Shown: in pieces, positions 43,014-53,254 of the stretch | How the letters are laid out: the number at the start of each line of letters is the position of its first letter | How positions within the stretch are numbered: the first letter of the stretch is position 1 | NCBI GenBank assembly: GCA_023151115.1 | Contig: JAKLJP010000024.1 | Location: forward strand, 42,006-106,005 | DNA from: Anaerolineae bacterium | GTDB lineage: Bacteria; Chloroflexota; Anaerolineae; 4572-78; J111 | Length of the DNA: 64,000 bases | Direction of reading: 5' to 3' | The notes under the pieces: model-generated | What the model saw: only the letters and a program-made list of their open reading frames with translations | Database searches by the model: none | What the model was told of the DNA's origin: nothing | Translations under genes and position numbers: made by a program

Positions 43014-44365
43014 TCTCCCCCGCCTCTTTTCCCCATTAATGATTCATCATCGTACGAGTGGATCGGATCGGCGCTGAGGCGCTGAACAAGGGGAGTAGCA
43101 TCGGTCGCTGGGGATTCGGTGGGACCGGCTTGACCGCCAGCGGCGCGGGCCAGTATGGTCCCGTCAAAATCTACCAGGATGACTTCCAGGGCCATTTGTC
43201 CACCGCTATCAGCGATGAATTTTTGGCAACTGGCCAGGGCCAAATCTACGACTCGCTGCACTGGGGTATAAAAATTCCACTGCTGGCACAACTCTAAAAA
43301 ATGACGGCCCGTATTCGCCGATGCGACGGCCTCAATTAGTTCGGGAGGCGCGCCACTGTCACGGCAGACCTGGGCCAGAAAATTGAAGTCCACCTGGTTG
43401 CCGGCCACGTGGGTGGTCATGTGGCCCTGGGCGGTCTTGACCATCTTGCCCATCATGCCCACAAACACCACCGATTTGACCCCATGGGCCACACAAGTTT
43501 TCAGGGCATCCCCGGTGAAAACGCTCAACTCGACAAAAGCGACTTCGGGCAGTTCGGGAAAAATCTGCATAGCATAACTTTCGGAACGGTTGCCGGTTGC
43601 CAGGACCACTTTTTCCACGCTGTTCTTGGCTGCCACCTCTACCGCCTGGATGACGCTGGCCCGCCAGGCCGCGGTGCTGTAGGGAAAAACCTTGCCGGTG
43701 GTGCCCAAAATACTGATCCCACCCACAATCCCCAGCCGGGCGTTAAGCGTCTTTTTCGCCAATTCGGCTCCTTCCGGCACACTGATGGTGATTTCCAGGC
43801 CATACCTGTCCCAAAAATCCGGCTCATCCGGGCGGGCTTCGCGTACCGCGTCGGCCACGTTATCTCGAATCTGGCGGCGCGGCGTCGGATTGATGGCCGG
43901 CCCGCCGACTTCCAGACCGAGACCGGGTAACGTAACCCGGCCCACCCCCTCGCCCCCTTTGAGGCTCAAGCCCGGTTTTTCCGACCAACGCACGCGAGCG
44001 CAAATGAGCGCCCCATGGGTCACATCAGGGTCATCGCCTGCATCTTTGACCATGCAGCAGTAGGCTTCAGGGACCGCCGACGGCTGACCGCCGACCGCCG
44101 CTTCGGGCGTTTCGGCGGTCAACGGTCGGCGGTCGGCGGTTGTTAATTCCTGCTCGACCGGCGTCATCGTCGCCGTTTCGCCAATGGGCAGGGTAATAGT
44201 GACGGTTTCGGGCCAGCGGCCGGTCAGCAGGGCCAGTGTGGCCGCTTTAGCGGCAGCGGCGGCGTTGCTACCGGTGGTATAGCCGACCCGCTGACCATCC
44301 CGACGGCGCGGCGGAACGGGATATTTTCGATTTGCGATTGGCGATTTACGATTTTCGATTGGCAT
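43010..44365 (-). CDS. cbiD: Cobalt-precorrin-5B (C1)-methyltransferase
   Basis: 451 residues, longer than the usual 360-380. GYTTGSNAAAAAKAATLALL, VKDAGDDPDVTHGALICARV, RQIRDNVADAVREA and LGIVGGISILGTTGKVFP are CbiD signatures; VGMMGKMVKTAQGHMTTH lies in the second half. The extra length comes from an in-frame palindrome (about residues 70-95), a repeat-derived leader and a palindrome-derived tail (GKRGGGE). ATG overlaps the cbiC stop by one base. It methylates C1 after CbiG has opened the lactone. Confidence 0.95.
   Translation of the reverse strand: MPIENRKSPIANRKYPVPPRRRDGQRVGYTTGSNAAAAAKAATLALLTGRWPETVTITLPIGETATMTPVEQELTTADRRPLTAETPEAAVGGQPSAVPEAYCCMVKDAGDDPDVTHGALICARVRWSEKPGLSLKGGEGVGRVTLPGLGLEVGGPAINPTPRRQIRDNVADAVREARPDEPDFWDRYGLEITISVPEGAELAKKTLNARLGIVGGISILGTTGKVFPYSTAAWRASVIQAVEVAAKNSVEKVVLATGNRSESYAMQIFPELPEVAFVELSVFTGDALKTCVAHGVKSVVFVGMMGKMVKTAQGHMTTHVAGNQVDFNFLAQVCRDSGAPPELIEAVASANTGRHFLELCQQWNFYTPVQRVVDLALASCQKFIADSGGQMALEVILVDFDGTILARAAGGQAGPTESPATDATPLVQRLSADPIHSYDDESLMGKRGGGE
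44070..44141. repeat. In-frame iterated palindrome (unit GACCGCCG) in cbiD
   Basis: GGACCGCCGACGGCTGACCG then CCGACCGCCGCTT opposes GGCGGTCAACGGTCGGCGGT then CGGCGG, around CTTCGGGCGTTTC. It encodes a Thr/Ala/Asp/Arg segment and then a Gly/Pro/Ala segment just before the conserved MVKDAGDDPD. Confidence 0.9.
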
Positions 44366-45024
44366 TAATCCACGTCCAGATTAGACCCACCGGCTGCCAG
44401 ACGCAGGAGCGCATTGACAATTGCTACGGCAACGGTGGAGCCGCCTTTGCGGCCCGTTGTGACAAGCCAAGGGACAGCCGTTACTTGCCGCAACGCTTCC
44501 TTGCTTTCAACAGTGCTGACAAAACCAACCGGTACGCCAATCACCAGGGCCGGGCGAAATCCTGCCTCGATACAGTGGATAACCTCGTACAAGGCGGTCG
44601 GCGCGTTGCCGATGGCAACAATACTATTTTCCAGGAGGCCGCGTTCAGCCGCCAGGCGGATACCCATGGCGCTGCGGGTCACTCCGGCGGCTTCAGCGCG
44701 CTGGCGGATCAGGTCGTCGGCGACAAAACAGTACAGGCTTCCGCCCAAGGCCGCCAGCCGGGCCATACTAATCCCCACTTGTACCATGCGTACATCGCTG
44801 ATGACGGAGCAGCCGGAGCGCAGCGCCCGTAATCCAGCCTCTACTGCGCCAGGGCTGGCCTGGGTGATTTCGGCAAAATCAAAGTCGGCCGTGCTGTGAA
44901 TGATGCGTTCAATCACATCACGCAAAGGAGGCTCGAGTTGATACCCTGCGGCTCGCAGCTCAGACCGGATGATGGCAAAAGAATCGGCGGCAATGGCGGC
45001 GGGCGATTGGATATAATCAGTCAT
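44365..45024 (-). CDS. cbiC: Precorrin-8X/cobalt-precorrin-8 methylmutase
   Basis: 219 residues. It moves the methyl from C11 to C12 to give (hydrogeno)cobyrinate. DVIERIIHSTADFDFAEI holds the catalytic His, SDVRMVQVGI and ALYEVIHCIEAGFRPALVIG are conserved, and PWLVTTGRKGGSTVAVAIVN closes the fold. Start overlaps the cbiX stop by 4 bp and its stop overlaps the cbiD start by one base, so translation is coupled. Confidence 0.96.
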   Translation of the reverse strand: MTDYIQSPAAIAADSFAIIRSELRAAGYQLEPPLRDVIERIIHSTADFDFAEITQASPGAVEAGLRALRSGCSVISDVRMVQVGISMARLAALGGSLYCFVADDLIRQRAEAAGVTRSAMGIRLAAERGLLENSIVAIGNAPTALYEVIHCIEAGFRPALVIGVPVGFVSTVESKEALRQVTAVPWLVTTGRKGGSTVAVAIVNALLRLAAGGSNLDVD

Positions 45025-46451
45025 GCGCCGCCTGCCATAATATGCTCCGACCAGTAATGGTGGGTTTTGGCGGCAACAGTAATCACATTTTTGATTTCAT
45101 ATTCCAGCCGAAAATCCGGCCCGGCGGGCAAAAAGAGCGTTTGCCCTTCCCGGCGCACACAGATATTTTCGACGACGATAGCTCGCAACAGCCACAGCGC
45201 CATCGCTTCACTGGCGCATTGCAAACCAATCCAACCAGGGGATTTGCTGGGTACAACTGCCAATCCCGTGACCAAACGCAGACCCCGTTCCAGTTCTGCC
45301 AGAACTTTTTCGTACCCCTGCGGATTGGCCGCGACAACTTCGGGCAAAACCGGCTCCAGCAGCTCTCCACGATGGGGCGGGCCGCCGGCCAGAGCCAGGT
45401 CGCAAAAATCGGCCCAGATTTCGTCCCAGGCGACCTGCCCTGCAGCGTCATATTTCAGCGGAGCGGCAGCCATTGGCACAGGACTGGCTTTCTGGCCGTT
45501 TTGATAACGGGGTGGTAAGAGAGTTTCCAAAGCTTGCTCATAACTGTAACCGTGCGGGCCGTGGGTATGCGGTACACCGCGCAAGCCGTGGTGATGATCG
45601 GAGGTTTGGGGCAGGCCATGCTCGTCTTCAAAGCCGGCAAAACGGTGCCGATACTTGCACAGGTCGCAGGTCATCGTGGCCGTGCCTTCGACCACTTCCT
45701 GGTAGCGGTAGCGGACTGCCTCGATGACTTCAGGATGAAGACTCAGGTGTTCGGCCACCAGAATTTCGACGTCGGGGTGACGGGTCTGGACGGCTCGCGC
45801 CCGATCGCCGGTACGCCGGCAAATGGCGCCGGTGAAGAGCAAATAAGGCAGCACCACCACCCGCCGCGCCCCCAAACGGATGCAGCGTTCCAGGGCGGCT
45901 GGAATATCGGGTTGGGTCAGGCTGTAAAAAGCGCTTTCCACCCAACCGTAGCTCCGGCCTTCCCAGAGCATGCGAGCAATTTTATACACCTCAGAGTTGC
46001 TGTCAGGGTCGCGGCTGCCCCGCCCGACCAGCAATAGGGCCGTCTCGGCGGCGGGAATAGCGGCCGGGCTGGCGGCGATGGCTTCGGCGGCGCGCTGAGC
46101 CAGAACGGAGATAATCTGCGGCTGCGCTCCCAGCGGCACACCGTATTTAAACCCGACTTCGGGCCACTGGGTTTTGGCCCAGTTGAGAATGGCCGGCACG
46201 TCATTTTTTTGGTGTCCTGCCGGCCCCAGAAAAAGCGGCAGGGCGACCACCTGCCGCGCCCCAGCTTCAACGCAGGCGCGAATCCCATCCACAATCGGCG
46301 GGTCGGCAAACTCCAGAAAGCAGGGGTAGACCGGCAGGCCGAGGGCGCCGGCCAGCTTTTCGGCAAATTGCTGATATTCGGTGATGGCTTCGGCATCACG
46401 GCTGCCGTGACCGATCAAGAGCAAGGCGTCAGTTGGAGAAGGTGTTGTCAT
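45021..46451 (-). CDS. cbiX: Long sirohydrochlorin cobaltochelatase with duplicated chelatase domain and extra C-terminal domain
   Basis: 476 residues from ATG 46451; a longer start would overlap the phosphoesterase gene by about 100 bp. Residues 8-130 are CbiX with metal-binding His in LLLIGHGSRD and LPLFLGPAGHQKNDVP. Residues 145-265 repeat the fold but have GRGSRD and TGAICRRTGD, so the metal-binding histidines are lost. Then come CDLCKYRHRF and a His-rich stretch (TSDHHHGLRGVPHTHGPHG), likely a cobalt store, and a final domain of about 130 residues that I do not recognise. It inserts Co2+ into sirohydrochlorin, fixing the early-cobalt pathway. Confidence 0.93.
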   Translation of the reverse strand: MTTPSPTDALLLIGHGSRDAEAITEYQQFAEKLAGALGLPVYPCFLEFADPPIVDGIRACVEAGARQVVALPLFLGPAGHQKNDVPAILNWAKTQWPEVGFKYGVPLGAQPQIISVLAQRAAEAIAASPAAIPAAETALLLVGRGSRDPDSNSEVYKIARMLWEGRSYGWVESAFYSLTQPDIPAALERCIRLGARRVVVLPYLLFTGAICRRTGDRARAVQTRHPDVEILVAEHLSLHPEVIEAVRYRYQEVVEGTATMTCDLCKYRHRFAGFEDEHGLPQTSDHHHGLRGVPHTHGPHGYSYEQALETLLPPRYQNGQKASPVPMAAAPLKYDAAGQVAWDEIWADFCDLALAGGPPHRGELLEPVLPEVVAANPQGYEKVLAELERGLRLVTGLAVVPSKSPGWIGLQCASEAMALWLLRAIVVENICVRREGQTLFLPAGPDFRLEYEIKNVITVAAKTHHYWSEHIMAGGA

Positions 46452-46459
46452 TTTTTTCT

Positions 46460-47305
46460 TTATTTTTTCCCATTGACCCTGGCCATATACTCCAGGGTTG
46501 AATCTTCCACACTCATCTCGCCGGCCAGAATTCGGGCTTGATACCATGCTGTCCATTGATAGAGATGGGAACGGGCGCGGCGAAATTCATCCAAAATGAC
46601 CGGGGCCAGGGGGCCGCTGTCACGCATAAAGCCGCTTTCAAAAAAATCCTGTTCGGCCTGGCGGCGGTCGTAATCGAGCCGGATAATTTCGGCTGACCAG
46701 CTACCGGACTGCCACTCTACCTGGGCATAACCGGCGCGTGGGTCGCCGTCAAAGGGCAGCCCGACTGCCCCGGCATTGACCACCAGAGTCTGATCGAGGC
46801 GTCGGACCAGGGGCAGATGGGTGTGCCCAACACAAAACAGGGCTGAAGTAGTGACAATTTTTTGGCGTAGTTCCTCGTCGGAAGTATTCATGAAAATACC
46901 ATTACGAGTACCTTGCGTGGAGGCGTGGGTAACGGTAATCTTGCTGCCATCCGGCGCGGCTAAATCGAGCTGAAAAGGCATGGCCATCAGCGCCGCCACA
47001 TCGCCGTTAAGCTGCTGGTAGGTCCAGTAGGTATTGCGGTGCATTTCAAAAAGCACACCGCTACGGGGGCAGTCGGGTTGGGCCTGGCCGATAATGTAAT
47101 CTTCATGATTGCCTCGCACGGTTAGCCAGCCCTGGGTCTTCTGTTTGTTTTGCACAAAATGCAAGCAGTCGCGCGAGCGCGGCCCACGATTGACAATATC
47201 GCCGGCCACTACTACCTGATCGGGCTGCCACTGTTCCACATGGGTGGTCACCGCCTGCAAAGCCTGGAAATTGCCGTGAATATCGGCTAAAACTGCTAAT
47301 TTCAT
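46460..47305 (-). CDS. Metallophosphoesterase, first gene of the cobalamin operon
   Basis: 281 residues. Calcineurin-like di-metal motifs are VLADIHGN, VVAGDIVNRGP, VRGNHEDYI, VTHAST and VGHTHLP. It lies directly downstream of a cobalamin riboswitch with its terminator and 8 bp before cbiX, so its expression follows vitamin need. It could dephosphorylate a corrinoid-pathway intermediate such as alpha-ribazole phosphate, for which no CobC-type gene is present in the window. The family is broad and this is a hypothesis. Confidence 0.88.
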   Translation of the reverse strand: MKLAVLADIHGNFQALQAVTTHVEQWQPDQVVVAGDIVNRGPRSRDCLHFVQNKQKTQGWLTVRGNHEDYIIGQAQPDCPRSGVLFEMHRNTYWTYQQLNGDVAALMAMPFQLDLAAPDGSKITVTHASTQGTRNGIFMNTSDEELRQKIVTTSALFCVGHTHLPLVRRLDQTLVVNAGAVGLPFDGDPRAGYAQVEWQSGSWSAEIIRLDYDRRQAEQDFFESGFMRDSGPLAPVILDEFRRARSHLYQWTAWYQARILAGEMSVEDSTLEYMARVNGKK

Positions 47306-47340
47306 GCGTTTCTTGTTCTTTTGCCAGCCCAGCCGGGCAT

Positions 47341-47362
47341 AAAAAACCCGCCGGCGGGCGGG
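47341..47362 (-). terminator. Intrinsic terminator of the cobalamin operon leader
   Basis: On the minus strand CCCGCC-CGCC-GGCGGG is followed by TTTTTT. It stands between the riboswitch aptamer and the first gene, so ligand binding probably chooses between it and an antiterminator. Confidence 0.8.
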
Positions 47363-47429
47363 GAGCGTTTGATGTAAAATATTTCACGCTCGGCCTCCTG
47401 TCCGCGAAGGTAGAACACAAGCAAAGGTG

Positions 47430-47605
47430 AAGCTGGGTAATCGGGCTTGGGCTAAGGAGTAGGGAGTAAGGAGTAAGAAGTAAGGGAAATTCCCCTTACT
47501 ACCTACTCCCTACTCCCTACTGCCTGCTCCTTACCGTTGCGGGACAGCGCCGGATTTGCACCGGACTTCCCCCATTGCGCCGAGGGGCGCAACTTCACTG
47601 GCTAT
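47430..47605 (-). ncRNA. Cobalamin riboswitch of the biosynthesis operon
   Basis: On the minus strand the core reads GAAGTCCGGTGCAAATCCGG then CGCTGTCCCGCAACGGTAA, the hallmark of the B12 aptamer. The 3' B12 box appears as AGCCCGATTACCCAGC near 47430-47447. Between core and box sits an iterated palindrome of about 80 bp, in the variable peripheral region. An intrinsic terminator follows at 47341, so control is probably transcriptional. It regulates the nine-gene operon from the phosphoesterase to cobA. Confidence 0.9.
47452..47534. repeat. Iterated palindrome (unit GAGTAAG/GGGAGTA) inside the riboswitch
   Basis: AAGGAGTAGGGAGTAAGGAG (47454-) opposes CTACTCCCTACTCCCTACTG and CTCCTTAC around GGGAAATTCCCC. 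It sits between the conserved aptamer core and the B12 box and would form a long extra stem. Confidence 0.9.
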
Positions 47606-47649
47606 ATTATTGATGGATAAAGTATGGCGATAAACACGAAAATGTCAAA

Positions 47650-48267
47650 TTATTTCAACTCAAAAATAGCCGTTGTGGCCCGCAGGTTTTTGTCAAAGCG
47701 GACGGGAATTCGATGCGGGCCTTGAAGGTATATTTCGGTGGTAATCCGAATGTTATGGTTTGTACAAAATTCACCAAAATCACGCACCGTCAGCGGACGG
47801 GCGCGGGGCGGGGCATCCCAGCTTTGGGGTAGACCCGGCGCAACGGGGGTGCGGCCCGTCAACAGCAAGCTCAGGCGGCAGCGCCAATGGCCCCAGTTAG
47901 GAAAGCTGATGATGACCCGCTGACCCACACGCAGCATTTCACCGATAATAAAAGCCGGGTCGTCCAGATAGGGCAGCGTTTGACTTAGAATGACGGTGTT
48001 GAAGGACTGATTGGGATAATCGCCCAATCCTTCCTGGAGATTGCCCTGGCGCACGCTCAAGCCCTTGCTCACACAGGCCAACACACCTTCCTCGGATAAC
48101 TCAACCCCGCGGCCGGTAATCTGATAGGTGTCCAATAAATAACGGAGCAGGGTGCCATCGCCGCAGCCCAAATCGAGCACTTTTTCTTTGGGTTGAATCA
48201 GTTCGGCAATTGCCAACAGGTCAGGGCGGTGGGTCAGGGTAGATGTTTCAATAGTTGTTGTCTTCAC
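47650..48267 (-). CDS. metW: Methionine biosynthesis methyltransferase-like protein MetW
   Basis: 205 residues. Class I SAM fold with VLDLGCGDGTLLRYL, VRQGNLQEGLGDYPNQSFN and VILSQTLPYLDDP, then SFPNWGHWRCRLSLLLTGRT, which is highly characteristic of MetW. It acts as partner of MetX in homoserine acylation. It follows metX after 79 bp at the end of the Cys/Met operon. Confidence 0.94.
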   Translation of the reverse strand: MKTTTIETSTLTHRPDLLAIAELIQPKEKVLDLGCGDGTLLRYLLDTYQITGRGVELSEEGVLACVSKGLSVRQGNLQEGLGDYPNQSFNTVILSQTLPYLDDPAFIIGEMLRVGQRVIISFPNWGHWRCRLSLLLTGRTPVAPGLPQSWDAPPRARPLTVRDFGEFCTNHNIRITTEIYLQGPHRIPVRFDKNLRATTAIFELK

Positions 48268-48346
48268 GGTGGTGAGTCGCTACTCCTGCGGGTAAAAGGA
48301 GATCAGAGACTGCGAAGCGTCCCTTTGGGATTGGAGATTAAATCTG

Positions 48347-49546
48347 TTAAATCGAAAAATCGAGCGCCGGTTTAACCGCCGGGGTGACTTCGGGTGGTAG
48401 CTGGATTTTATGCTCTCGAACGATGCGTTCCAGGAAATCGGAAATCAGGCCGGTCATGGTTTCAACTTCCAGCAGAAAAGCATCGTGGCCCCAGGTGGAT
48501 TTGAGATTACAGTAGGTCACATCTGCCCCCACAGCAGTAAGAGCGCTGACCAACTCCTTAGAATGATAGGTCGGGTAGAGCCAATCCGATGTAAAAGAGA
48601 CTACCAGATAGGTTACATCGGCGCTTTTGGCAAAAGCGTCGGTCAAGCTGCCGTAATCATTGCTCAGGTCAAAGTAGTCCATCGCTTTGGTTACATAAAG
48701 ATAACTGTTGGCATCAAACCGCTCGGTAAAACGGTTGCCATTGTAGCGAAGATAGCCCTCGACCGCAAAATCGGTGTTAAAATCATAGCCAAAGCGCTCG
48801 CGTTCTTGCAGCCGCCGGCCAAATTTGTGGTGCATGGATTCTTCGCTGAGATAGGTGATGTGACCGACCATGCGGGCTACGGCCAGGCCGGCGTTAGGCC
48901 GGACGTTATCATAGTAGTCACCGCCGTTCCAGTTGGGGTCGGCGTAAATGGCCTGCCGCCCCACCTCGCTGAAAGCAATGAGCATGGGCGAGTGACGCGC
49001 CGTCGTTGCCAGGGGCAGCGCCGCCCGAACCCGCTCCGGGTAGCTGACGGTCCATTGCAGCACTTGCATGCCGCCCATGCTGCCGCCGGCCACGGCCAGC
49101 CACTTTTCGATGCCCAGGTAATCCATCAGGTGGCGCTGGGCGCGGACCATATCGGCAATGGTAACCACCGGGAAGCTCAAGCCGTAGGGTTTGCCGGTGG
49201 CTGGATTCAAAGAGCTGGGGCCGGTCGAACCCTGACAGCCGCCGATGACATTGGAGCAGACGACGAAATATTTGTTGGTATCAAAGGCTTTACCCGGCCC
49301 GATGCAATCGTCCCACCAGCCGGCCTTGTAATTTGCCAGCGAGTGATAACCGGCGGCATGGGCGTCGCCCGACAACGCATGCAGAATCAGGATGGCGTTG
49401 CTGCGGTCGCTGTTGAGCCGGCCATAGGTTTCGTAAGCCAGGGTAATCGGGCCGAGCGTTTCGCCGCTGTCGAGCCGCATCGGTACATCCTGGGCAAAGG
49501 TAAAATATTTGCGTTCAACCAAACCGACTGAATTGGCTAAATCCAT
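48347..49546 (-). CDS. metX: Homoserine O-acetyltransferase
   Basis: 399 residues from ATG 49546 (GGGG 8 bases upstream); an ATG at 49567 is possible. Alpha/beta-hydrolase fold: [20 protein letters not shown], nucleophile in [14 protein letters not shown], Asp in SFTSDWLYP and His in [11 protein letters not shown]. It makes O-acetylhomoserine (or O-succinyl) for the sulfhydrylase encoded just upstream. Confidence 0.95.
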   Translation of the reverse strand: MDLANSVGLVERKYFTFAQDVPMRLDSGETLGPITLAYETYGRLNSDRSNAILILHALSGDAHAAGYHSLANYKAGWWDDCIGPGKAFDTNKYFVVCSNVIGGCQGSTGPSSLNPATGKPYGLSFPVVTIADMVRAQRHLMDYLGIEKWLAVAGGSMGGMQVLQWTVSYPERVRAALPLATTARHSPMLIAFSEVGRQAIYADPNWNGGDYYDNVRPNAGLAVARMVGHITYLSEESMHHKFGRRLQERERFGYDFNTDFAVEGYLRYNGNRFTERFDANSYLYVTKAMDYFDLSNDYGSLTDAFAKSADVTYLVVSFTSDWLYPTYHSKELVSALTAVGADVTYCNLKSTWGHDAFLLEVETMTGLISDFLERIVREHKIQLPPEVTPAVKPALDFSI

Positions 49547-49572
49547 CGTTTGACCCCGTTGAAACATAATTT

Positions 49573-49641
49573 AGCGTAAAACGTAAAACGTAATGATTCA
49601 AGGCGAAAATGCTTTCCCCACAGAACCATTACGTTTTACCC
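49573..49641. repeat. Iterated palindrome (unit GTAAAAC) between metY and metX
   Basis: GCGTAAAACGTAAAACGTAA (49574-) opposes CCATTACGTTTTACCC (49626-) around a 35-bp loop. It lies in the operon gap and does not interrupt a gene. Confidence 0.85.
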
Positions 49642-49696
49642 ATCACGATATTATGCCCCTTAAGTCGTCACAGGACAATTATGGCTTGCGTTTTAT

Positions 49697-51031
<1,335 letters not shown>

Positions 51032-51059
51032 CTACTCGCCCCCAGAATAATTCTCTTTC

Positions 51060-51140
51060 GAGGCTGAGGCTGAGTCTAAAGCTAAGAAAGACAACTAAGC
51101 ATAATCTTATTCTTAGCCTCAGCCTTAGCCTTAGCCTTCA
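51060..51140. repeat. Iterated palindrome (unit GGCTGA/GGCTAA)
   Basis: GAGGCTGAGGCTGAGTCTAA opposes TTCTTAGCCTCAGCCTTAGC then CTTAGCC, around AGACAACTAAGCATAATC. It lies between cysE and metY. Confidence 0.87.
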
Positions 51141-51179
51141 AAAAAATTAGAACCGGGAGGTGAGATTTTTTAATTCGCC

Positions 51180-51884
51180 TCAAATCGAAAAATCCTCACC
51201 GCGCCAGATGCCATGATCCTGGGTGTAAGGCGCAGGCGTCAGACCGTGACCGTTTGACAGATGGCGCTCCAACTGCTCGACCCGCGCCATTAACGCCACC
51301 AGTGAATCGCCGATGACATCCGGCAGCGCGCCGTGCTCCAGGTCCGGCTTGAGTTGGGTCGGGCGCGGCTTGCTGCGCTTGACAATTTCACCCGGCACGC
51401 CGACCACCAGCGAGTCGGGCGGCACCGGCTTGACTACCACCGCATTGGCCCCAATTCGGCTGTTGTCGCCCACCGTGATCGGCCCTAGGATTTTAGCCCC
51501 TGCCCCAACCACGACGCCATTGCCCAGAGTGGGGTGGCGTTTGCCCTTTTGCCAGCTTGTGCCGCCCAACGTCACCCCGTGGTACAGGGTTACATCAGCG
51601 CCGATTTCGGCGGTTTCACCGATAACAATACCCATGCCGTGATCTATAAAAAGGCGCGGGCCGATGGTAGCGCCGGGGTGGATTTCGATGCCGGTCAGGC
51701 TGCGCATAATTTGTGACAGCCAGCGAGCCAGTAGTTTGGCCCCCCTCATCCACAGCCAATGGGTCAGCCGGTGGCCCCAGACCGCATGCAGTCCCGGATA
51801 ACACAGCAAAATTTCCAGCGAGCTGCGCGCCGCCGGGTCACGGTCAAAGACGGATTGAATATCGTTGCGGATGGTTTTGAACAT
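51180..51884 (-). CDS. cysE: Serine O-acetyltransferase
   Basis: 234 residues from ATG 51884, chosen because GGAGGTGG lies 4 bases upstream; the extra 32 residues before it would come from a dispersed repeat. Helical N-terminus ([20 protein letters not shown]) then left-handed beta helix with [40 protein letters not shown] and [20 protein letters not shown]. It acetylates serine for cysteine synthase, whose gene is directly upstream. Confidence 0.95.
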   Translation of the reverse strand: MFKTIRNDIQSVFDRDPAARSSLEILLCYPGLHAVWGHRLTHWLWMRGAKLLARWLSQIMRSLTGIEIHPGATIGPRLFIDHGMGIVIGETAEIGADVTLYHGVTLGGTSWQKGKRHPTLGNGVVVGAGAKILGPITVGDNSRIGANAVVVKPVPPDSLVVGVPGEIVKRSKPRPTQLKPDLEHGALPDVIGDSLVALMARVEQLERHLSNGHGLTPAPYTQDHGIWRGEDFSI

Positions 51885-51898
51885 CGTTCCACCTCCAG

Positions 51899-51986
51899 AC
51901 AGGAGTGTAAACCTTGGCCAAAGCAAGCTTTGGACTCCTGAGAATAGAGATTGGAGATTAATTAATTCTCTAATCTCCAATCTCCC
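51899..51986. repeat. Two repeats back to back between cysK and cysE
   Basis: 51901-51940 is a copy of the GCAAGCTTTGGACTCC family (AAACCTTGGCCAAAGCAAGC onward). 51942-51986 is an iterated palindrome: AGAGATTGGAGATTAATTAA opposes TTCTCTAATCTCCAATCTCC. Confidence 0.8.
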
Positions 51987-51991
51987 TTTTC

Positions 51992-52924
51992 TTAATCAGC
52001 CAGGCCGGCAAACAAGGGGGTGCTCAGGTAGCGCTCCCCAAAGGATGGGATAATTACCACAATGAGCTTGCCCTCGTTTTCGGGCCGGCGAGCTACCTGC
52101 AACGCGGCCCAGGTGGCTGCGCCGGAAGAGATGCCGACCAGTAGCCCTTCTTCACGGGCCAAACGCCGGGCGATGTCAAAAGCATCGTCGTTTTTAACCC
52201 GAATAATCTCATCGTAAATTTTGGTATTGAGCACATCCGGCACAAAGCCGGCCCCAATGCCCTGAATGGGATGTGGCCCTTTTTGCCCGCCCGACAGCAC
52301 CGGTGAGGCGTCTGGTTCCACCGCAATGGCCTGAAACGACGGCTTGCGGCTTTTGATCACCTCGCCCACGCCGGTGATGGTGCCGCCGGTGCCAATACCC
52401 GACACCAGGATGTCAACTTTGCCGTCGGTGTCGCGCCAGATTTCTTCGGCGGTGGTTTTGCGGTGGATTTCGGGGTTGGCCGGGTTTTTGAACTGCTGCG
52501 GAATAAAATAGCGCGAGTCGGCGGCGGCCATCTCCTCGGCGGTGCGGATTGCGCCGCCCATACCTTCACTGCCGGGGGTCAAGATCAACTCAGCCCCGTA
52601 GGCCCGCAGCAGGGCGCGCCGCTCCTTGCTCATGGTCTCCGGCATGACCAGGGTGCATTTGTAGCCTCGCGCCGCGCAGACAAAGGCCAGACCGATGCCG
52701 GTGTTGCCGCTGGTCGGCTCCAGAATAATCGTGTCCGGCTTGATCAAGCCGGCCTGCTCCGCCGCCTCGATCATCGAGAGGCCAATCCGGTCTTTGACGC
52801 TGTGGGCGGGATTATAAAATTCCAGCTTGGCCACGACATCAGCCACAGCCCCGGCGGTCAATTTGCGAATCCGCACCAACGGTGTATTACCGACCAATTC
52901 GGTGACATCATTTGCAATCTTCAT
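51992..52924 (-). CDS. cysK: Cysteine synthase (O-acetylserine sulfhydrylase)
   Basis: 310 residues. [10 protein letters not shown] at the start, PLP lysine in [20 protein letters not shown], phosphate-binding [12 protein letters not shown] and [30 protein letters not shown] is typical. First gene of the five-gene Cys/Met operon; its leader (52961-53110) contains a structured RNA and terminator. Confidence 0.96.
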   Translation of the reverse strand: MKIANDVTELVGNTPLVRIRKLTAGAVADVVAKLEFYNPAHSVKDRIGLSMIEAAEQAGLIKPDTIILEPTSGNTGIGLAFVCAARGYKCTLVMPETMSKERRALLRAYGAELILTPGSEGMGGAIRTAEEMAAADSRYFIPQQFKNPANPEIHRKTTAEEIWRDTDGKVDILVSGIGTGGTITGVGEVIKSRKPSFQAIAVEPDASPVLSGGQKGPHPIQGIGAGFVPDVLNTKIYDEIIRVKNDDAFDIARRLAREEGLLVGISSGAATWAALQVARRPENEGKLIVVIIPSFGERYLSTPLFAGLAD

Positions 52925-52960
52925 TTTTCTTTAGATTTATCCCTTCGTGTTTTGTAAAAT

Positions 52961-52997
52961 AAAAACAGCGTCACTGGTAATGGCCCGGTGGCGCTGT
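52961..52997 (-). terminator. Leader terminator upstream of cysK
   Basis: On the minus strand CAGCGCCACCGGG pairs with the later CCAGTGACGCTG, allowing G-U and one mismatch, around CCATTA and is followed by TTTTTA. It ends 37 bp before the cysK start, a position typical of attenuation. Confidence 0.8.
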
Positions 52998-52999
52998 AG

Positions 53000-53110
53000 C
53001 GTACAGGTAACGCAATCTTTGCCCACCCAACCGATTAATCAAGCGGAGTGTGGCGGGCATTGGTTCGCAGGTTATCCCTGCGTTACTGGTGTATCCCCCA
53101 CCTCCGCAAC
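53000..53110 (-). ncRNA. Structured leader RNA of the Cys/Met operon (class unknown)
   Basis: On the minus strand GCGGAGGTGG (53107-53098) pairs with CCACACTCCGC (53053-53043) through a 10-bp helix with a single bulge. Within it CGCAGG-GATAA-CCTGCG forms a perfect hairpin, and GGGGGATACACCAGTAA and GAACCAATGCCCG are unpaired or joining segments. A terminator follows. It does not show SAM-I, SAM-IV, SAH or T-box core sequences. Regulation by methionine, cysteine or a derivative is inferred from the genes only. Confidence 0.5.
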
Positions 53111-53254
53111 AGACAGGAACAACAACACATATTGAGGTTAAGATTGGTTTGAACCATTGGTGAACGACCTTTTTCTCCCAAAGTTAATCGGAGTATAGTC
53201 AAGTTATCAGGGGTTGTCAAAAAGCTAAAACAATCTCCTGCGAAAATAGATTGC

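Noticed and set aside
40101..43025. GCGAGGAC tandem words as a possible CRISPR array or minisatellite
   Set aside because: Repeats are contiguous, 8 bp long and arranged in inverted arms; there are no regular spacers and no cas genes.
53043..53107. tRNA-like fold (GCGGAG...CTCCGC)
   Set aside because: No T-loop GTTCGAATC, D-loop or anticodon arm in the right places; it sits in the cysK leader.
52961..53110. SAM-I riboswitch or T-box in front of cysK
   Set aside because: The conserved SAM-I core (GATGAAACC, GGCAACC) and the T-box AGGGTGGNACCGCG element are absent.
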